DNA of 64,000 bases from Kyrpidia spormannii (GCF_002804065.1 NZ_CP024955.1:558001-622000); one strand, 5' to 3'; positions 1 to 7,634 are shown, counted from the stretch's first letter. The notes: generated from the sequence alone by a model not told the origin. A program made the numbers and translations.

Positions 1-2
1 TT

Positions 3-575
3 CTGTTAACCGGCGACAATCAGGCGACTGCCCGGGCGATCGGCCGGACCGTGGGTGTGGACGAGGTGCGAGCAGGGTTGCTTCCCGAGGACAAGATCCG
101 AGCCGTTTCCGAACTAAGGCAATGGTACGGTCGGGTGGGGATGGTGGGCGACGGGGTGAATGACGCCCCGGCCCTGGCTGCTGCCACCACCGGAATCGCC
201 ATGGGGACTTCGGGGACCGATCTCGCACTGGAGGCCGCAGATGTCGCTTTGATGAACGACGATCTGTCGAAAGTTCCCTTCGCCGTCCACTTGGGTCGAG
301 TCACCTTGCGGATCATTCAACAAAATATTTTCATCGCCCTTTTCATGAAGACTGCGGCTTTACTCCTCGCATTCCCCGGCTGGCTCACCTTGTGGCTCGC
401 CATCGTCGGCGACATGGGCGCCACCCTTTTGGTTACCGCCAACTCCCTGCGCCTGTTGCGGGTTCGACCCTCAAGATGCAGGAGTTTTATCACGATTAGA
501 CGGCGCAAACATATCAGTGCGAATCGTGTATCGCAGGGGCTCGCAACTGCTCACAAAAACATCAATAAAGATTGA
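3..575 (+). CDS. Heavy-metal translocating P-type ATPase (P1B), 3' end only
   Basis: The reading frame is open from the first in-frame codon at base 3, so the gene begins outside the window. The visible part starts with the P-domain motif [13 protein letters not shown], continues with [14 protein letters not shown] (the Mg-binding GDGxND hinge) and [14 protein letters not shown], and ends with two membrane segments and [16 protein letters not shown]. This is the usual C-terminus of CadA/ZntA-type Zn/Cd/Co exporters, which pump metal out across the cytoplasmic membrane using ATP. Family members normally stop within a few residues of the RLLR motif. Here about 35 further residues, rich in Arg, Ser and Lys, follow with no resemblance to the family. 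The stop lies just before a TnpB relic, so the tail may be read-through caused by a nearby rearrangement. Metal specificity cannot be read because the membrane CPx motif is outside the window. Confidence 0.9.
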   Translation: MLTGDNQATARAIGRTVGVDEVRAGLLPEDKIRAVSELRQWYGRVGMVGDGVNDAPALAAATTGIAMGTSGTDLALEAADVALMNDDLSKVPFAVHLGRVTLRIIQQNIFIALFMKTAALLLAFPGWLTLWLAIVGDMGATLLVTANSLRLLRVRPSRCRSFITIRRRKHISANRVSQGLATAHKNINKD

Positions 576-589
576 TCCAAAAAATTCGC

Positions 590-885
590 GCCGCAAACCT
601 CTTCCTTCGGGAAGAGGATAAGGCGCATCATTCGGACTTTTTCCTGCCGGATCAAAGACAGAGGAACGCTGCTTCTTTTGGCAAATATACGTTTGTTTTC
701 TTGGTAGATTGGGTGTATCATAGAAACGTGACAATTCTCACGGAGATCGACGTGCCGGAGCCGGTTCATCCATCCGGGTCGGCGATCGGCATCGACCGGG
801 GGATCGTGCATTTTGCGGGATTGTCGGACGGCACGTTTGTCGATGCGCCGGGGTGGTTCCGGCGGTACGAAACGAAATTGGCTTA
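590..885 (+). mobile_element. IS200/IS605-type TnpB relic 1
   Basis: This is a decayed insertion-sequence remnant. It opens with a perfect 8-bp hairpin at 598-617 (stem cctcttcc/ggaagagg, TTCG loop). A GTG codon at 729 follows in a context (tatcatagaaac) shared with relic 2. After only a few codons the frame jumps to an internal TnpB segment around 742-882 that contains HPSGSAIGIDRGI and FAGLSDGTFVDAPGWFRRYE, the RuvC-I region of TnpB. The N-terminal domain and everything after RuvC-I are missing, so no nuclease can be made. A second copy at about 53.05-53.63 kb shares the hairpin, the start context and the same internal segment. The outer limits given are approximate. Confidence 0.7.
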
Positions 886-938
886 GCGGAACGCTCCAAT
901 AGACCGTTCTGAGCTGACTGCAAGGGAGGTACCTGTTC

Positions 939-1313
939 GTGAATCCGTATGATTACGCACATGGGCTTGCGAGGGCGCTTCGGGAGAGTGAATGGTATCG
1001 GAACCTCAAAGAGGCCAAGGAACGATTGGAGGCCGATCCGGAAGCTTTGCGGATGGCCCATGATATCCGGCGCCGCACGTTAGAACTTCAACTCAAGTCG
1101 ATGGGCGGGCAAACGGTAACCACCGAAGAGCAGGAGCAGTTGCGCAAGCTCCAGGAGGTGGCTATGTTGCACTCCGTCGTTCGGGCGTATTTAGAGGCGG
1201 AGTCGAGATTATCTGTAGTCATGGACGATATTCAGCGGATTCTCGCTGAGGCGATTGCCCCTGTGGTTGACTTGCCCGGTAAAAGGGAGACAGAGACATC
1301 GGAGCATCGGTGA
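939..1313 (+). CDS. YheA/YlbF-like UPF0342 family protein
   Basis: This 124-residue soluble, helical and highly charged protein opens MNPYDYAHGLARALRESEWY, with the later motifs ADPEAL and AEAI, as in the UPF0342 (YheA) branch of the YlbF/YmcA superfamily. It has no membrane segment or signal peptide. YlbF and YmcA of Bacillus form a complex that influences RNase Y and developmental decisions. The YheA branch has no firmly established function, so I assign only the family. The GTG start at 939 is chosen because GGGAGG lies 9-14 bases upstream. The C-terminal tail of about 15 residues after the conserved AEAI is charged and variable. It stands alone between a TnpB relic and an IS607-type element, which suggests that mobile DNA has rearranged both sides. 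Confidence 0.8.
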   Translation: MNPYDYAHGLARALRESEWYRNLKEAKERLEADPEALRMAHDIRRRTLELQLKSMGGQTVTTEEQEQLRKLQEVAMLHSVVRAYLEAESRLSVVMDDIQRILAEAIAPVVDLPGKRETETSEHR

Positions 1314-1418
1314 CGGGTCGCATGGCGGACCGGTGATCTCGGCCGACCGCACGTTTTGTATTTCTCCTTTTCTCTGGCGGTGTCTTCCGTCTCAGACGGT
1401 TGCCCTGCTTCTCTTTAT

Positions 1419-1923
1419 TGTGGACGGCAATCTCCAGCGGCAACGGGAACGGCTGGAGCGGTACGCGGAAGAACGCGGGTACGATGTGGTCCGGGTGTTT
1501 TCCGAACAGGCGTCGGGGGTGGGCGAGAACCGGAAACAACTGGCGGCCCTGCTCAAACTCGCCGAAGACGGGGAGATCGACCGGGTACTGATTGAATACC
1601 CGGACAGGCTGGCGCGGTTCGGATACCGGTATCTGGAACGGTTTTTCGAGAGCCACGGGGTGACGGTCGAGTCCACTCACAAGACCGAGCCGAAGACATC
1701 CCAGCAGGAGCTGGTGGAGGATCTGTTGACGATCATCACCGTGTTTTCAGCCCGGATGTACGGCAAGCGGTCGCAGGAGTTCCGGAAAAAGATCGGGCAG
1801 GCCATGAAAGAGATGGGGGGTGAGGGCGCTGGCCGCGGTCATCAAGACGATCCGGATCGGGATTCACAGGGAGGTCCACCGGTGCAAGACGGAGGCGCTG
1901 GAGATGACCAAGGACATCTATAA
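1419..1923 (+). pseudogene. IS607-type serine recombinase (TnpA), 5'-truncated
   Basis: From about base 1419 the frame encodes the C-terminal two-thirds of an IS607-family serine recombinase: GNLQRQRERLERYAEERG, then FSEQASGVGENR, IEYPDRLARFGYRYLERFFE and a terminal helix rich in Lys and Arg. In intact relatives this is preceded by a MerR-type helix-turn-helix and a YxRVSS segment with the catalytic serine. Both are absent. The sequence upstream (1314-1418) reads as unrelated residues with no frameshifted remnant that I could find. The protein therefore lacks the nucleophile and should not catalyse transposition. The frame overlaps the start of tnpB, as is usual for IS607 elements. After about 1815 the reading frame runs through tnpB DNA and is probably not meaningful. 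Confidence 0.8.
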
Positions 1924-3325
1924 CCAGGTGATTGCGTTTTACATGGACTTTTTCACGGCCCATCTGAACGTGTTGGACGAGCCGGTTCAGGTTCGGAAGA
2001 AGGACGGGACGGTCAAAGAACGAACGCGCACCAACCAGGAACTGTTGACCTTCGCGGAGTTTCACACCCTGGCGACCAAAGCCCACCCGAACCCGGGGTG
2101 GCCGCTCGACGAACACGTTCCGGCGGCGGAGGGGATGCCGACGGAGTTGCGGCGGGCGGCGATCAACCAGGCTATCGGCAAGGTGCGGTCCTGGTGGAGC
2201 CACCTGAAAACTTGGGAGGAAACAGCACCGGACCAGCGCGGGCGGGAACCACGACCCGGCGCACCGAACGAACCGGTGACGTTTTATGCGGGGATGGTCG
2301 AGCACCCCGCGTATGACCTAAACCCGCAGAAGAAAAAGCGGCATACGTTCATTAGCCTGAAACTGCACACGGGGCAGAAGTGGGAAAAGGTGTCGCTGCC
2401 GGTGGTGGTTCATGCCCAGGCTGAAGGGCTTCTCGCCGGGTCCGCCCTGGAGAAAGAACGCATCGCTCGGGAAAGGAAACGTTCAAAGACGGGCCAGGCC
2501 GGTTCCGGCGAAGAAAAAGGGGGCTCCGGGGCTGGGACATGGGTGGCGAAATCCCTGACGGTGTACGGGAAGCGGGACAAACGATATCCAGGCGGGATGC
2601 GCTATGCGCTGCACATCCCGATGGAGAAATCCGTCGACAAACCCCGGAAGGCAGAGGAACAGCGCCGGGCAAACCCACAGATGCCGGTGGTCGCGGTGGA
2701 CCTGGGCGTGGGCAGGCTGGCGGTAATGGGAGCGTTCGTGGAAGGGCGGCTGGCGGCCACGAGGTTCGTGGACGGCAGGGCCTTGAACCATCGCCGGCAC
2801 CGGCTGTTGACCGTCATTCACCGCAAGCGGAAACAAAGCGGACGGCTCCAGCCGGGCGTCCAAGACAACGCGAACTTGTGGAACAAGATCCGGAACCTGG
2901 ACGAAAATGCGGCCAAGCAGACGGCCGTGGCCATTGTCCGATTCGCGAGGGAGCACGGCGCAAGGGTGATCGTGTTCGAGCACCTGCGCCGGTACCGGCC
3001 GCCGAAAGAGAAGATGAGCCGGAGCGATCGGAAGAACCACAAACGGGCGTATTGGTTGCGCGGACAGATCATGGAATGGGTCCGGGACTTGGCGTTTCGG
3101 GAAGGGATTCTGACGGTGGAGCGCAACCCGGCCTATACCTCCCAGGTCTGTCCGCACTGCAAGGTGCTCGGGGAACGCAACGGCTCACGGTTCACATGCA
3201 AGAACCCGAACCACCGGTACAACGCGGACGCGGATTTTGTGGGGATGATGAACCTGTACAGGAAATGGACGAAGACATTCGTGTATCCCCGCAAAGGGGA
3301 TGACCCAAAGCCAGAGGTTGCCTGA
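1820..3325 (+). CDS. tnpB: RNA-guided endonuclease TnpB (IS607-type OrfB)
   Basis: This 501-residue protein keeps all the expected catalytic features of TnpB. RuvC-I is VVAVDLGVGRLAV with D294, RuvC-II is RVIVFEHLRRYR with E387, and RuvC-III is NADADFVGMMNL with D472. A zinc-ribbon segment between the last two has CPHC (C444, C447), C460, and a histidine (H465) where the fourth cysteine is usual. The first 280 residues are the basic, helical recognition and wedge part. TnpB proteins are nucleases guided by an RNA (omega RNA) derived from the 3' end of their element; they cut DNA at vacated insertion sites and favour element retention. The GTG start at 1820 overlaps the broken tnpA frame. No internal stop or frameshift is visible, although the partner recombinase is truncated. 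Length is in the upper range for the family. Confidence 0.88.
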   Translation: MRALAAVIKTIRIGIHREVHRCKTEALEMTKDIYNQVIAFYMDFFTAHLNVLDEPVQVRKKDGTVKERTRTNQELLTFAEFHTLATKAHPNPGWPLDEHVPAAEGMPTELRRAAINQAIGKVRSWWSHLKTWEETAPDQRGREPRPGAPNEPVTFYAGMVEHPAYDLNPQKKKRHTFISLKLHTGQKWEKVSLPVVVHAQAEGLLAGSALEKERIARERKRSKTGQAGSGEEKGGSGAGTWVAKSLTVYGKRDKRYPGGMRYALHIPMEKSVDKPRKAEEQRRANPQMPVVAVDLGVGRLAVMGAFVEGRLAATRFVDGRALNHRRHRLLTVIHRKRKQSGRLQPGVQDNANLWNKIRNLDENAAKQTAVAIVRFAREHGARVIVFEHLRRYRPPKEKMSRSDRKNHKRAYWLRGQIMEWVRDLAFREGILTVERNPAYTSQVCPHCKVLGERNGSRFTCKNPNHRYNADADFVGMMNLYRKWTKTFVYPRKGDDPKPEVA

Positions 3326-3545
3326 GGGCAAAATACCCCTCTGGTCTCGCGGGAGGCTAACCGCCTGGACGGGACAGGGGCTCACGCCCCTGCCTTTCGC
3401 GAGTGCCCGTGTGGTACGGGATGGCTCTGAGCTTCTTTCCTTGGGGACCGGCTTGCCGATCCTGGCTTGCCGGACGCGGGAGGAAGCACATGCCGAGAAG
3501 CGCGCCCACCCCGGGGGCGGCTCCCTTCCGGATGGAAGGAGACAC
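3326..3545 (+). ncRNA. Candidate omega RNA / right end of the IS607-type element
   Basis: The 220 bases downstream of the tnpB stop carry no credible gene but several stable hairpins. Examples are aggggc-tcac-gcccct near 3375-3390, a GC-rich stem around 3508-3524, and ctcccttcc-ggat-ggaaggag near 3522-3542. TnpB guide RNAs are known to span the 3' end of tnpB and the right end of the element, with the guide being the flanking DNA. Position and structure fit this, but I cannot place the exact right end or guide, and the identity is inference. Confidence 0.4.
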
Positions 3546-3655
3546 AGGTCAGGCCGACAGCGGTTTGTTGGATAGATTTGATCAGACATTCCGGCAACTG
3601 TTGATACCACATCACCGGATTTTGACCGACCGCGGGAGCGAAAACTGATCACAAA

Positions 3656-3812
3656 GGAGAGATCCCTGTGAATGTGGCCGCACGGCAGAAAAGGCGGGCC
3701 TCCATGTGAGGCCGGAAGGTGCGGCGAAAGACTGTAAAGGTGAGCGAGTGAGGCTGAGATACGCCGGCCCACTCTGCCCGGGCCCTCGACGAGCGTCGTC
3801 GGGGGCTTTTTT
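3656..3812 (+). ncRNA. Structured leader RNA ahead of the ABC exporter operon (riboswitch-like)
   Basis: About 125 bases of dense potential structure end in an intrinsic terminator. A closing stem gccgcac/gtgcggc (about 3677-3683 and 3719-3725) encloses the hairpin ggcctc-catgt-gaggcc. This is followed by a GAAAGACTGTAAAGG segment, a gagtg/cactc stem, and the purine-rich string GAGGCTGAGATACGCCGGCC. The order AAAAGG, hairpin, ACTGTAA and a terminal GAGA-containing segment recalls the core of cobalamin riboswitches. The canonical CCCGCCACTG box is not present, so this is at most a variant. It lies about 125 bases upstream of the ABC ATPase gene, in the same orientation. Confidence 0.45.
3782..3812 (+). 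terminator. Intrinsic terminator closing the structured leader
   Basis: An 11-bp stem gccctcgacga/tcgtcgggggc with a GCG loop and one G-T pair is followed directly by six T residues (3807-3812). It lies between the structured RNA and the ABC operon, so it could serve as the expression platform of a riboswitch or simply end a small RNA. Confidence 0.85.
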
Positions 3813-3872
3813 AACGCCAGTCGCCTTCGGTGCCCGTCGTGGGCGATCATCCGTTTCATGAGGGCGCGATAA

Positions 3873-3927
3873 CCATCTGTCCCCCGGCTTCGTCATAGGG
3901 TTGGCGGGCCCGCCAAACGACAGATGG
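3873..3927 (+). promoter_or_regulatory. Nested inverted repeats covering the ribosome binding site of the ABC ATPase gene
   Basis: A perfect 9-bp inverted repeat, ccatctgtc (3873-3881) and gacagatgg (3919-3927), encloses a perfect 16-base palindrome ttggcgggcccgccaa (3901-3916). In the mRNA the 3' arm overlaps the first bases of the GGAGGAG ribosome binding site (3926-3932) and an alternative ATG at 3924. Folding would hide the translation start at 3939. Confidence 0.6.
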
Positions 3928-3938
3928 AGGAGATCCCC

Positions 3939-4814
3939 GTGATCGAGATTCGAGGGCTGTGCAAACGCTACCGACGCCACTGGGCGCTCCGGGATTTGGA
4001 GTTAACCGTGGAGACCGGCATGTTCGGGTTGCTCGGCCCAAACGGTGCCGGCAAGACCACGCTGATGCGCATCCTGGCGACCCTGCTTCGGCCCACGTCC
4101 GGAGAAGTGCGGATCGACGGGATTTCACTACGGCAAAATCCGGACGAAATCCGGAAACGAATCGGCTATCTTCCTCAGTTTTTTCAGATCTACCCGCAAA
4201 TGACCGCCTGGGAATTCCTGGATTACGTCGCGGTCCTGAAAGGGTGGACAGATGCCCGCAAGCGCCGGGAACAGGTGATGGAAGTTGTGGAGCAGGTTCA
4301 CCTCGCCGATCGGGTGTCGGACAAAGTGAAGACCTACTCCGGCGGGATGCGCCAGAGGCTGGGCATTGCCCAGGCTCTCCTCGGCGATCCCCAAGTGTTG
4401 ATTGTGGACGAACCCACGGCGGGGCTGGATCCCGAAGAGCGGGTGCGGTTCCGGAATCTGCTGGCCACCTTGGCGCTGCACAAGACGGTGATCCTGTCCA
4501 CCCACATTGTCGGCGACATCGAAAGTTCCTGCCGCCGGGTGGGCGTGCTCGATCAGGGGAGGTTGGTGTTGGCCGGCAGTCTTGGGGACCTACAGGCTTT
4601 TGCCGAGGGGAAGGTCTGGGAGGTCCGGGTGGGGGAAGAGCGGCTGCCGGAGTTGGCCCGGTGGCAGCTGATCTCCACCCGCCAGGAGGGCAGCGAGGTG
4701 GTGTGCCGGGTGATTGCCGACGAGCCTCCGCTCTCTGGAGCGAGGACGGTGGAGCCCACCTTGGAAGACGGGTACTTGGCTCTTCTCAGCCGCAGGGGAG
4801 GGGATCGCCGGTGA
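3939..4814 (+). CDS. ABC transporter ATP-binding protein
   Basis: This is a single-domain ATPase of an ABC-2 type exporter, about 291 residues. It has Walker A GPNGAGKTT (residues 33-41), Q-loop in YLPQFF, signature YSGGMRQRL (133-141), Walker B VLIVDEPTAGLDP and the H-switch STHIVGDI. A C-terminal extension of about 80 residues resembles those of DrrA/CcmA-like exporters. It would energise the two membrane proteins that follow. The GTG at 3939 is preferred because GGAGGAG lies 7-13 bases upstream; an in-frame ATG at 3924 has no ribosome binding site and falls inside a predicted RNA stem. The stop overlaps the next start (GTGA), which indicates translational coupling. Expression is probably controlled by the structured leader and the hairpin just upstream. 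The substrate is unknown. Confidence 0.92.
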   Translation: MIEIRGLCKRYRRHWALRDLELTVETGMFGLLGPNGAGKTTLMRILATLLRPTSGEVRIDGISLRQNPDEIRKRIGYLPQFFQIYPQMTAWEFLDYVAVLKGWTDARKRREQVMEVVEQVHLADRVSDKVKTYSGGMRQRLGIAQALLGDPQVLIVDEPTAGLDPEERVRFRNLLATLALHKTVILSTHIVGDIESSCRRVGVLDQGRLVLAGSLGDLQAFAEGKVWEVRVGEERLPELARWQLISTRQEGSEVVCRVIADEPPLSGARTVEPTLEDGYLALLSRRGGDRR

Positions 4815-6943
4815 AGTCCTGGCTGACGACGTGGAGAATCGAGAGCCGGCTGTTGTGGACAAACCCGGTTCTACTCTCGATCGCCCTGGGCTACGGTCTC
4901 TGGTTTGCCTTCATCCTGTCCCGGTTGGGCCCTCCCTCTTCCGAGGATATTTACCGGGCGGTGTACGGGTTTCACGAAATATGGCAAACCCTTAGTCTGG
5001 GGCTGGCGATGTGGCTCGGCATCTGGCTCATGCGGCGGGACGTGATGCGGCCGAGTTATGAGTGGCTCGGGGCTTTGCCCGTTTCCCGGGCCGGACTGAT
5101 CGGGGCCAAATACCTGGCGGGTTTCTTGTATCTGAGCTTGTTCACTGCCTTGGTTGTCGTGGTGTTCGCCTATTTCGGCCGGGTGCGGGAGTTGCCCTGG
5201 GACATTGTGTCGCGTCACCTCGGTTTTTTCGCAATCCAGGACGAGTGGTCGTACATGGTGACCTTGGCCCTGGCCATGTTCCTGGCAGTGGCTATCCCGG
5301 GGCGGCTGGTTTACTTGATCGGATTTTGCGCCTGGGTCTTCGGGACATTTTTCTTGGAGAAAATCGTTATCGGGACAAAAGATTGGTATTTTCTCAAGAC
5401 CTTTCATCTCAACCAGTGGTTTGGCAACGACTACATCGTCGGTTACGAGGCCTGGGGATATCCACTGATTTCCCGGGAAATCGCCCTGTCCCGGGTGTTT
5501 GTGGCGGTGTTCGCGCTCTGGTTGGTGGTTTCCGCGATGGTGCGGCTGGCCCACCGCTGGCCCTCCACCCGGCGGAAAATGGGGCTGGCGGCGGCTGCGG
5601 TGTTGTTTGGGGTGTCGGGGGTGGCCTACGTGCCTTATGGCTTGTGGTGGAAAGACCGATACGACACTCGAGGGACGATCCAACAGTGGACCCCGCAGGA
5701 GCAGGGGGCAACAGCAGTTCACACTTCCTTTCCCGTGCAGTCCTACTTGATATCGGTGGATCGGGCAGTGGATGACCGGTTGACTGTTGTCGCCGACCTG
5801 ACCCTTCGGCCACAGAACCTGGGGCCAGGACAAACCGTGACCTTCACCCTCAATCGTTTATTTCAGATCGACCGCGTGACGGTTGACGGCCAAGAGGTCG
5901 CCGTGAGCCGGGATGTTGATCATTTCAGCCTGCCGCGTGCCGCCTTCGGCCAGGGACCGGGGCCGGTGACGGTGCGGGTGCGCTACAGCGGCAAAGTCTA
6001 TGATTGGCTCACCTCGCCAGGGGAGCGGTTTGCGGCGTTCGTACGGGGGAACGACGTCTATCTGCCTTACACCCAAGGGTGGTATCCGCTCCCGGGGAAG
6101 GAGACGCTGAAAATCCGGGAACCGAGCTATATCCAACTCGGTTCCCCCAACGATCTGGAGTTGCAGCCCGCAGACTTCCGGGTGGTGCTTCGGGGCTTTG
6201 AGGCGCCGGTATTCGCCAACGTAGCTGGGCACCCAGGGCCCGGAGGAGAGATGGTTTTTTCGGGCGGCCACCTGGACGGTGTGTCATTGTTTGGTGGCAC
6301 GATTATTCAGGTTGAGGCGGCCCAAGGCGGGACATCAGTCATCTGTAGCCCTTCGAACAGCGTGGAGGCGCGGCGCTTTGCGGCGGAGCTGGACCGGGCG
6401 AGAAGCTACGTGCAGCCCTGGCTGAACCCGCCGACAGACCGGGTGCGCAGGGTGGTCTATCTTCCGGTCCCACCTTTGGGCGCGGTGGGGGATCTTCCTC
6501 TGTGGCCCGCAGTGCTGAGCGGGGACAGTTTTCTTACCGGAGAAACCCATTATCACAACCTTGACGAATACCGGTTGGCGGAGGTGGTGTCGGCCTGGCT
6601 ATACGGAATTCCGGACGTCCAGCATGGATTCTGGAGCGATCCGGCGGGGGAAGGGCCCGGGCGGGATTCCGTGACCCGGGACATTGGCCGGGCGTTGGTG
6701 TACGTCGTTTTACGAGAGGGGGTTGGGTTGCCCTCGGGGAAGTCGCTTGCCGCTGTGGGGGGGTTGAACGATGTCGTGCGGCAGCCCATCGATCAGGCCC
6801 TGGCTGCCGGGCAGAGCGAGAAGGTGCGCCAAGTGTTGAAGGGGTTCTATGACCGGGTGTTCCGGGGGGCGACTGCTCCTAACGCGAATCTGCCTGCGAT
6901 TTCCGTGCAGCAATGGCAGGAAGCCTGGAGGGGAACGCCATGA
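4811..6943 (+). CDS. ABC-2 type permease fused to a large peptidase-M1-like outer domain
   Basis: This 710-residue protein begins with six membrane segments (about residues 19-38, 57-75, 101-121, 147-180, 225-243 and 257-277), as in ABC-2 exporter permeases. Residues 281-710 form a long extracytoplasmic part. It opens with a beta-rich stretch containing LTLRPQNLGPGQTVTFTLN and PVTVRVRYSGKVYDW, which resembles the N-terminal domain of M1 aminopeptidases. Fusions of ABC-2 permeases with M1-like domains are known, but here I find no HExxH zinc motif in the C-terminal half, so hydrolysis looks unlikely; ligand binding or scaffolding is more plausible. The GTG start overlaps the ATPase stop and the stop overlaps the next ATG, so the three genes form one coupled operon. 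The same frame is open far upstream inside the ATPase gene, but that part is a shadow frame. Confidence 0.85.
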   Translation: MKSWLTTWRIESRLLWTNPVLLSIALGYGLWFAFILSRLGPPSSEDIYRAVYGFHEIWQTLSLGLAMWLGIWLMRRDVMRPSYEWLGALPVSRAGLIGAKYLAGFLYLSLFTALVVVVFAYFGRVRELPWDIVSRHLGFFAIQDEWSYMVTLALAMFLAVAIPGRLVYLIGFCAWVFGTFFLEKIVIGTKDWYFLKTFHLNQWFGNDYIVGYEAWGYPLISREIALSRVFVAVFALWLVVSAMVRLAHRWPSTRRKMGLAAAAVLFGVSGVAYVPYGLWWKDRYDTRGTIQQWTPQEQGATAVHTSFPVQSYLISVDRAVDDRLTVVADLTLRPQNLGPGQTVTFTLNRLFQIDRVTVDGQEVAVSRDVDHFSLPRAAFGQGPGPVTVRVRYSGKVYDWLTSPGERFAAFVRGNDVYLPYTQGWYPLPGKETLKIREPSYIQLGSPNDLELQPADFRVVLRGFEAPVFANVAGHPGPGGEMVFSGGHLDGVSLFGGTIIQVEAAQGGTSVICSPSNSVEARRFAAELDRARSYVQPWLNPPTDRVRRVVYLPVPPLGAVGDLPLWPAVLSGDSFLTGETHYHNLDEYRLAEVVSAWLYGIPDVQHGFWSDPAGEGPGRDSVTRDIGRALVYVVLREGVGLPSGKSLAAVGGLNDVVRQPIDQALAAGQSEKVRQVLKGFYDRVFRGATAPNANLPAISVQQWQEAWRGTP

Positions 6944-7632
6944 CTCTGTGGCTGCGGGAATGGCGGTCCCTGCGATCGGCCATGGCGGCGGCGATCGCGG
7001 GGTATGTGATGTTGGTGCTTCTGTCCTTGATCGTGGCGGACAGGCCGAGGAACGTATTCTACTATAATGAAATGGGATCCGTGCTCCTGGCGATCATGGC
7101 AAGTGGGACATTGTTCCAACGGGAACTGTCCGGCAGCCAAATGGAATTGTTCGCCGCCTATCCGGCCTCTTTGGCGGGGATGGTAGTGAGGAAGGGGGTT
7201 TGGGCCCTCGGAGTGGTCCTCGTGTTTCATCCCATGTGGACCCTTGTGTACCTTTGGAAATTCCAGGGGATGATTACATACGTATCCATTCCTTGGGCGG
7301 GAGTCGGGCCGGGGGCGCCGGTGTCGGAGATTGATCTGCTGGCCGTGGCTGTGCCGGGGTATCTGGCGGCCATTGGGATCACTATCGCGGTGATGGTGGC
7401 CGCCAAGCGGGTGCACATTGGGCTTCTGGCTGGTTTCGGTTTCTGGCTGTGGCAAAGCCTTCAAGGGCCCGGCCTAGGAAGCGTGAGTTTGTTCACGCCG
7501 TATCTGCCGCAAAATACTTCACTTTTGGCGAATCGGTTGGTTTGGGCGGGGATCGGGATGGTTTGCGTCGTTGTTGCGGCCGGCCTGGCGGAACGAAGAG
7601 AGCGGTGGATCGGCGTCGACTCGCCCGAATAG
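6940..7632 (+). CDS. ABC-2 type membrane protein, second permease subunit
   Basis: This 230-residue hydrophobic protein has about six membrane segments. It starts MTLWLREWRSLRSAMAAAI and has the cytoplasmic segment FQRELSGSQMELFAAYPAS, which is typical of ABC-2 permeases and often lies near the coupling helix. The ATG at 6940 overlaps the upstream TGA as ATGA, so translation should be coupled to the permease-M1 fusion gene. An in-frame ATG at 6913 lies inside the upstream gene and is less likely. With the ATPase and the fusion protein it probably forms a heteromeric exporter. The substrate cannot be inferred from sequence. The operon ends at a long inverted repeat before the convergent trans-sulfuration gene. 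Confidence 0.82.
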   Translation: MTLWLREWRSLRSAMAAAIAGYVMLVLLSLIVADRPRNVFYYNEMGSVLLAIMASGTLFQRELSGSQMELFAAYPASLAGMVVRKGVWALGVVLVFHPMWTLVYLWKFQGMITYVSIPWAGVGPGAPVSEIDLLAVAVPGYLAAIGITIAVMVAAKRVHIGLLAGFGFWLWQSLQGPGLGSVSLFTPYLPQNTSLLANRLVWAGIGMVCVVVAAGLAERRERWIGVDSPE

Positions 7633-7634
7633 GT

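Noticed and set aside
3326-3655. Short frames downstream of tnpB as proteins
   Set aside because: They overlap on both strands, have no ribosome binding sites and lie in hairpin-rich DNA that fits an element end better.
3959-4810. 5' part of a 994-codon open frame that includes the permease gene
   Set aside because: This part is the shadow of the ABC ATPase gene in another frame. Membrane character and homology begin only at the GTG at 4811, which overlaps the ATPase stop.
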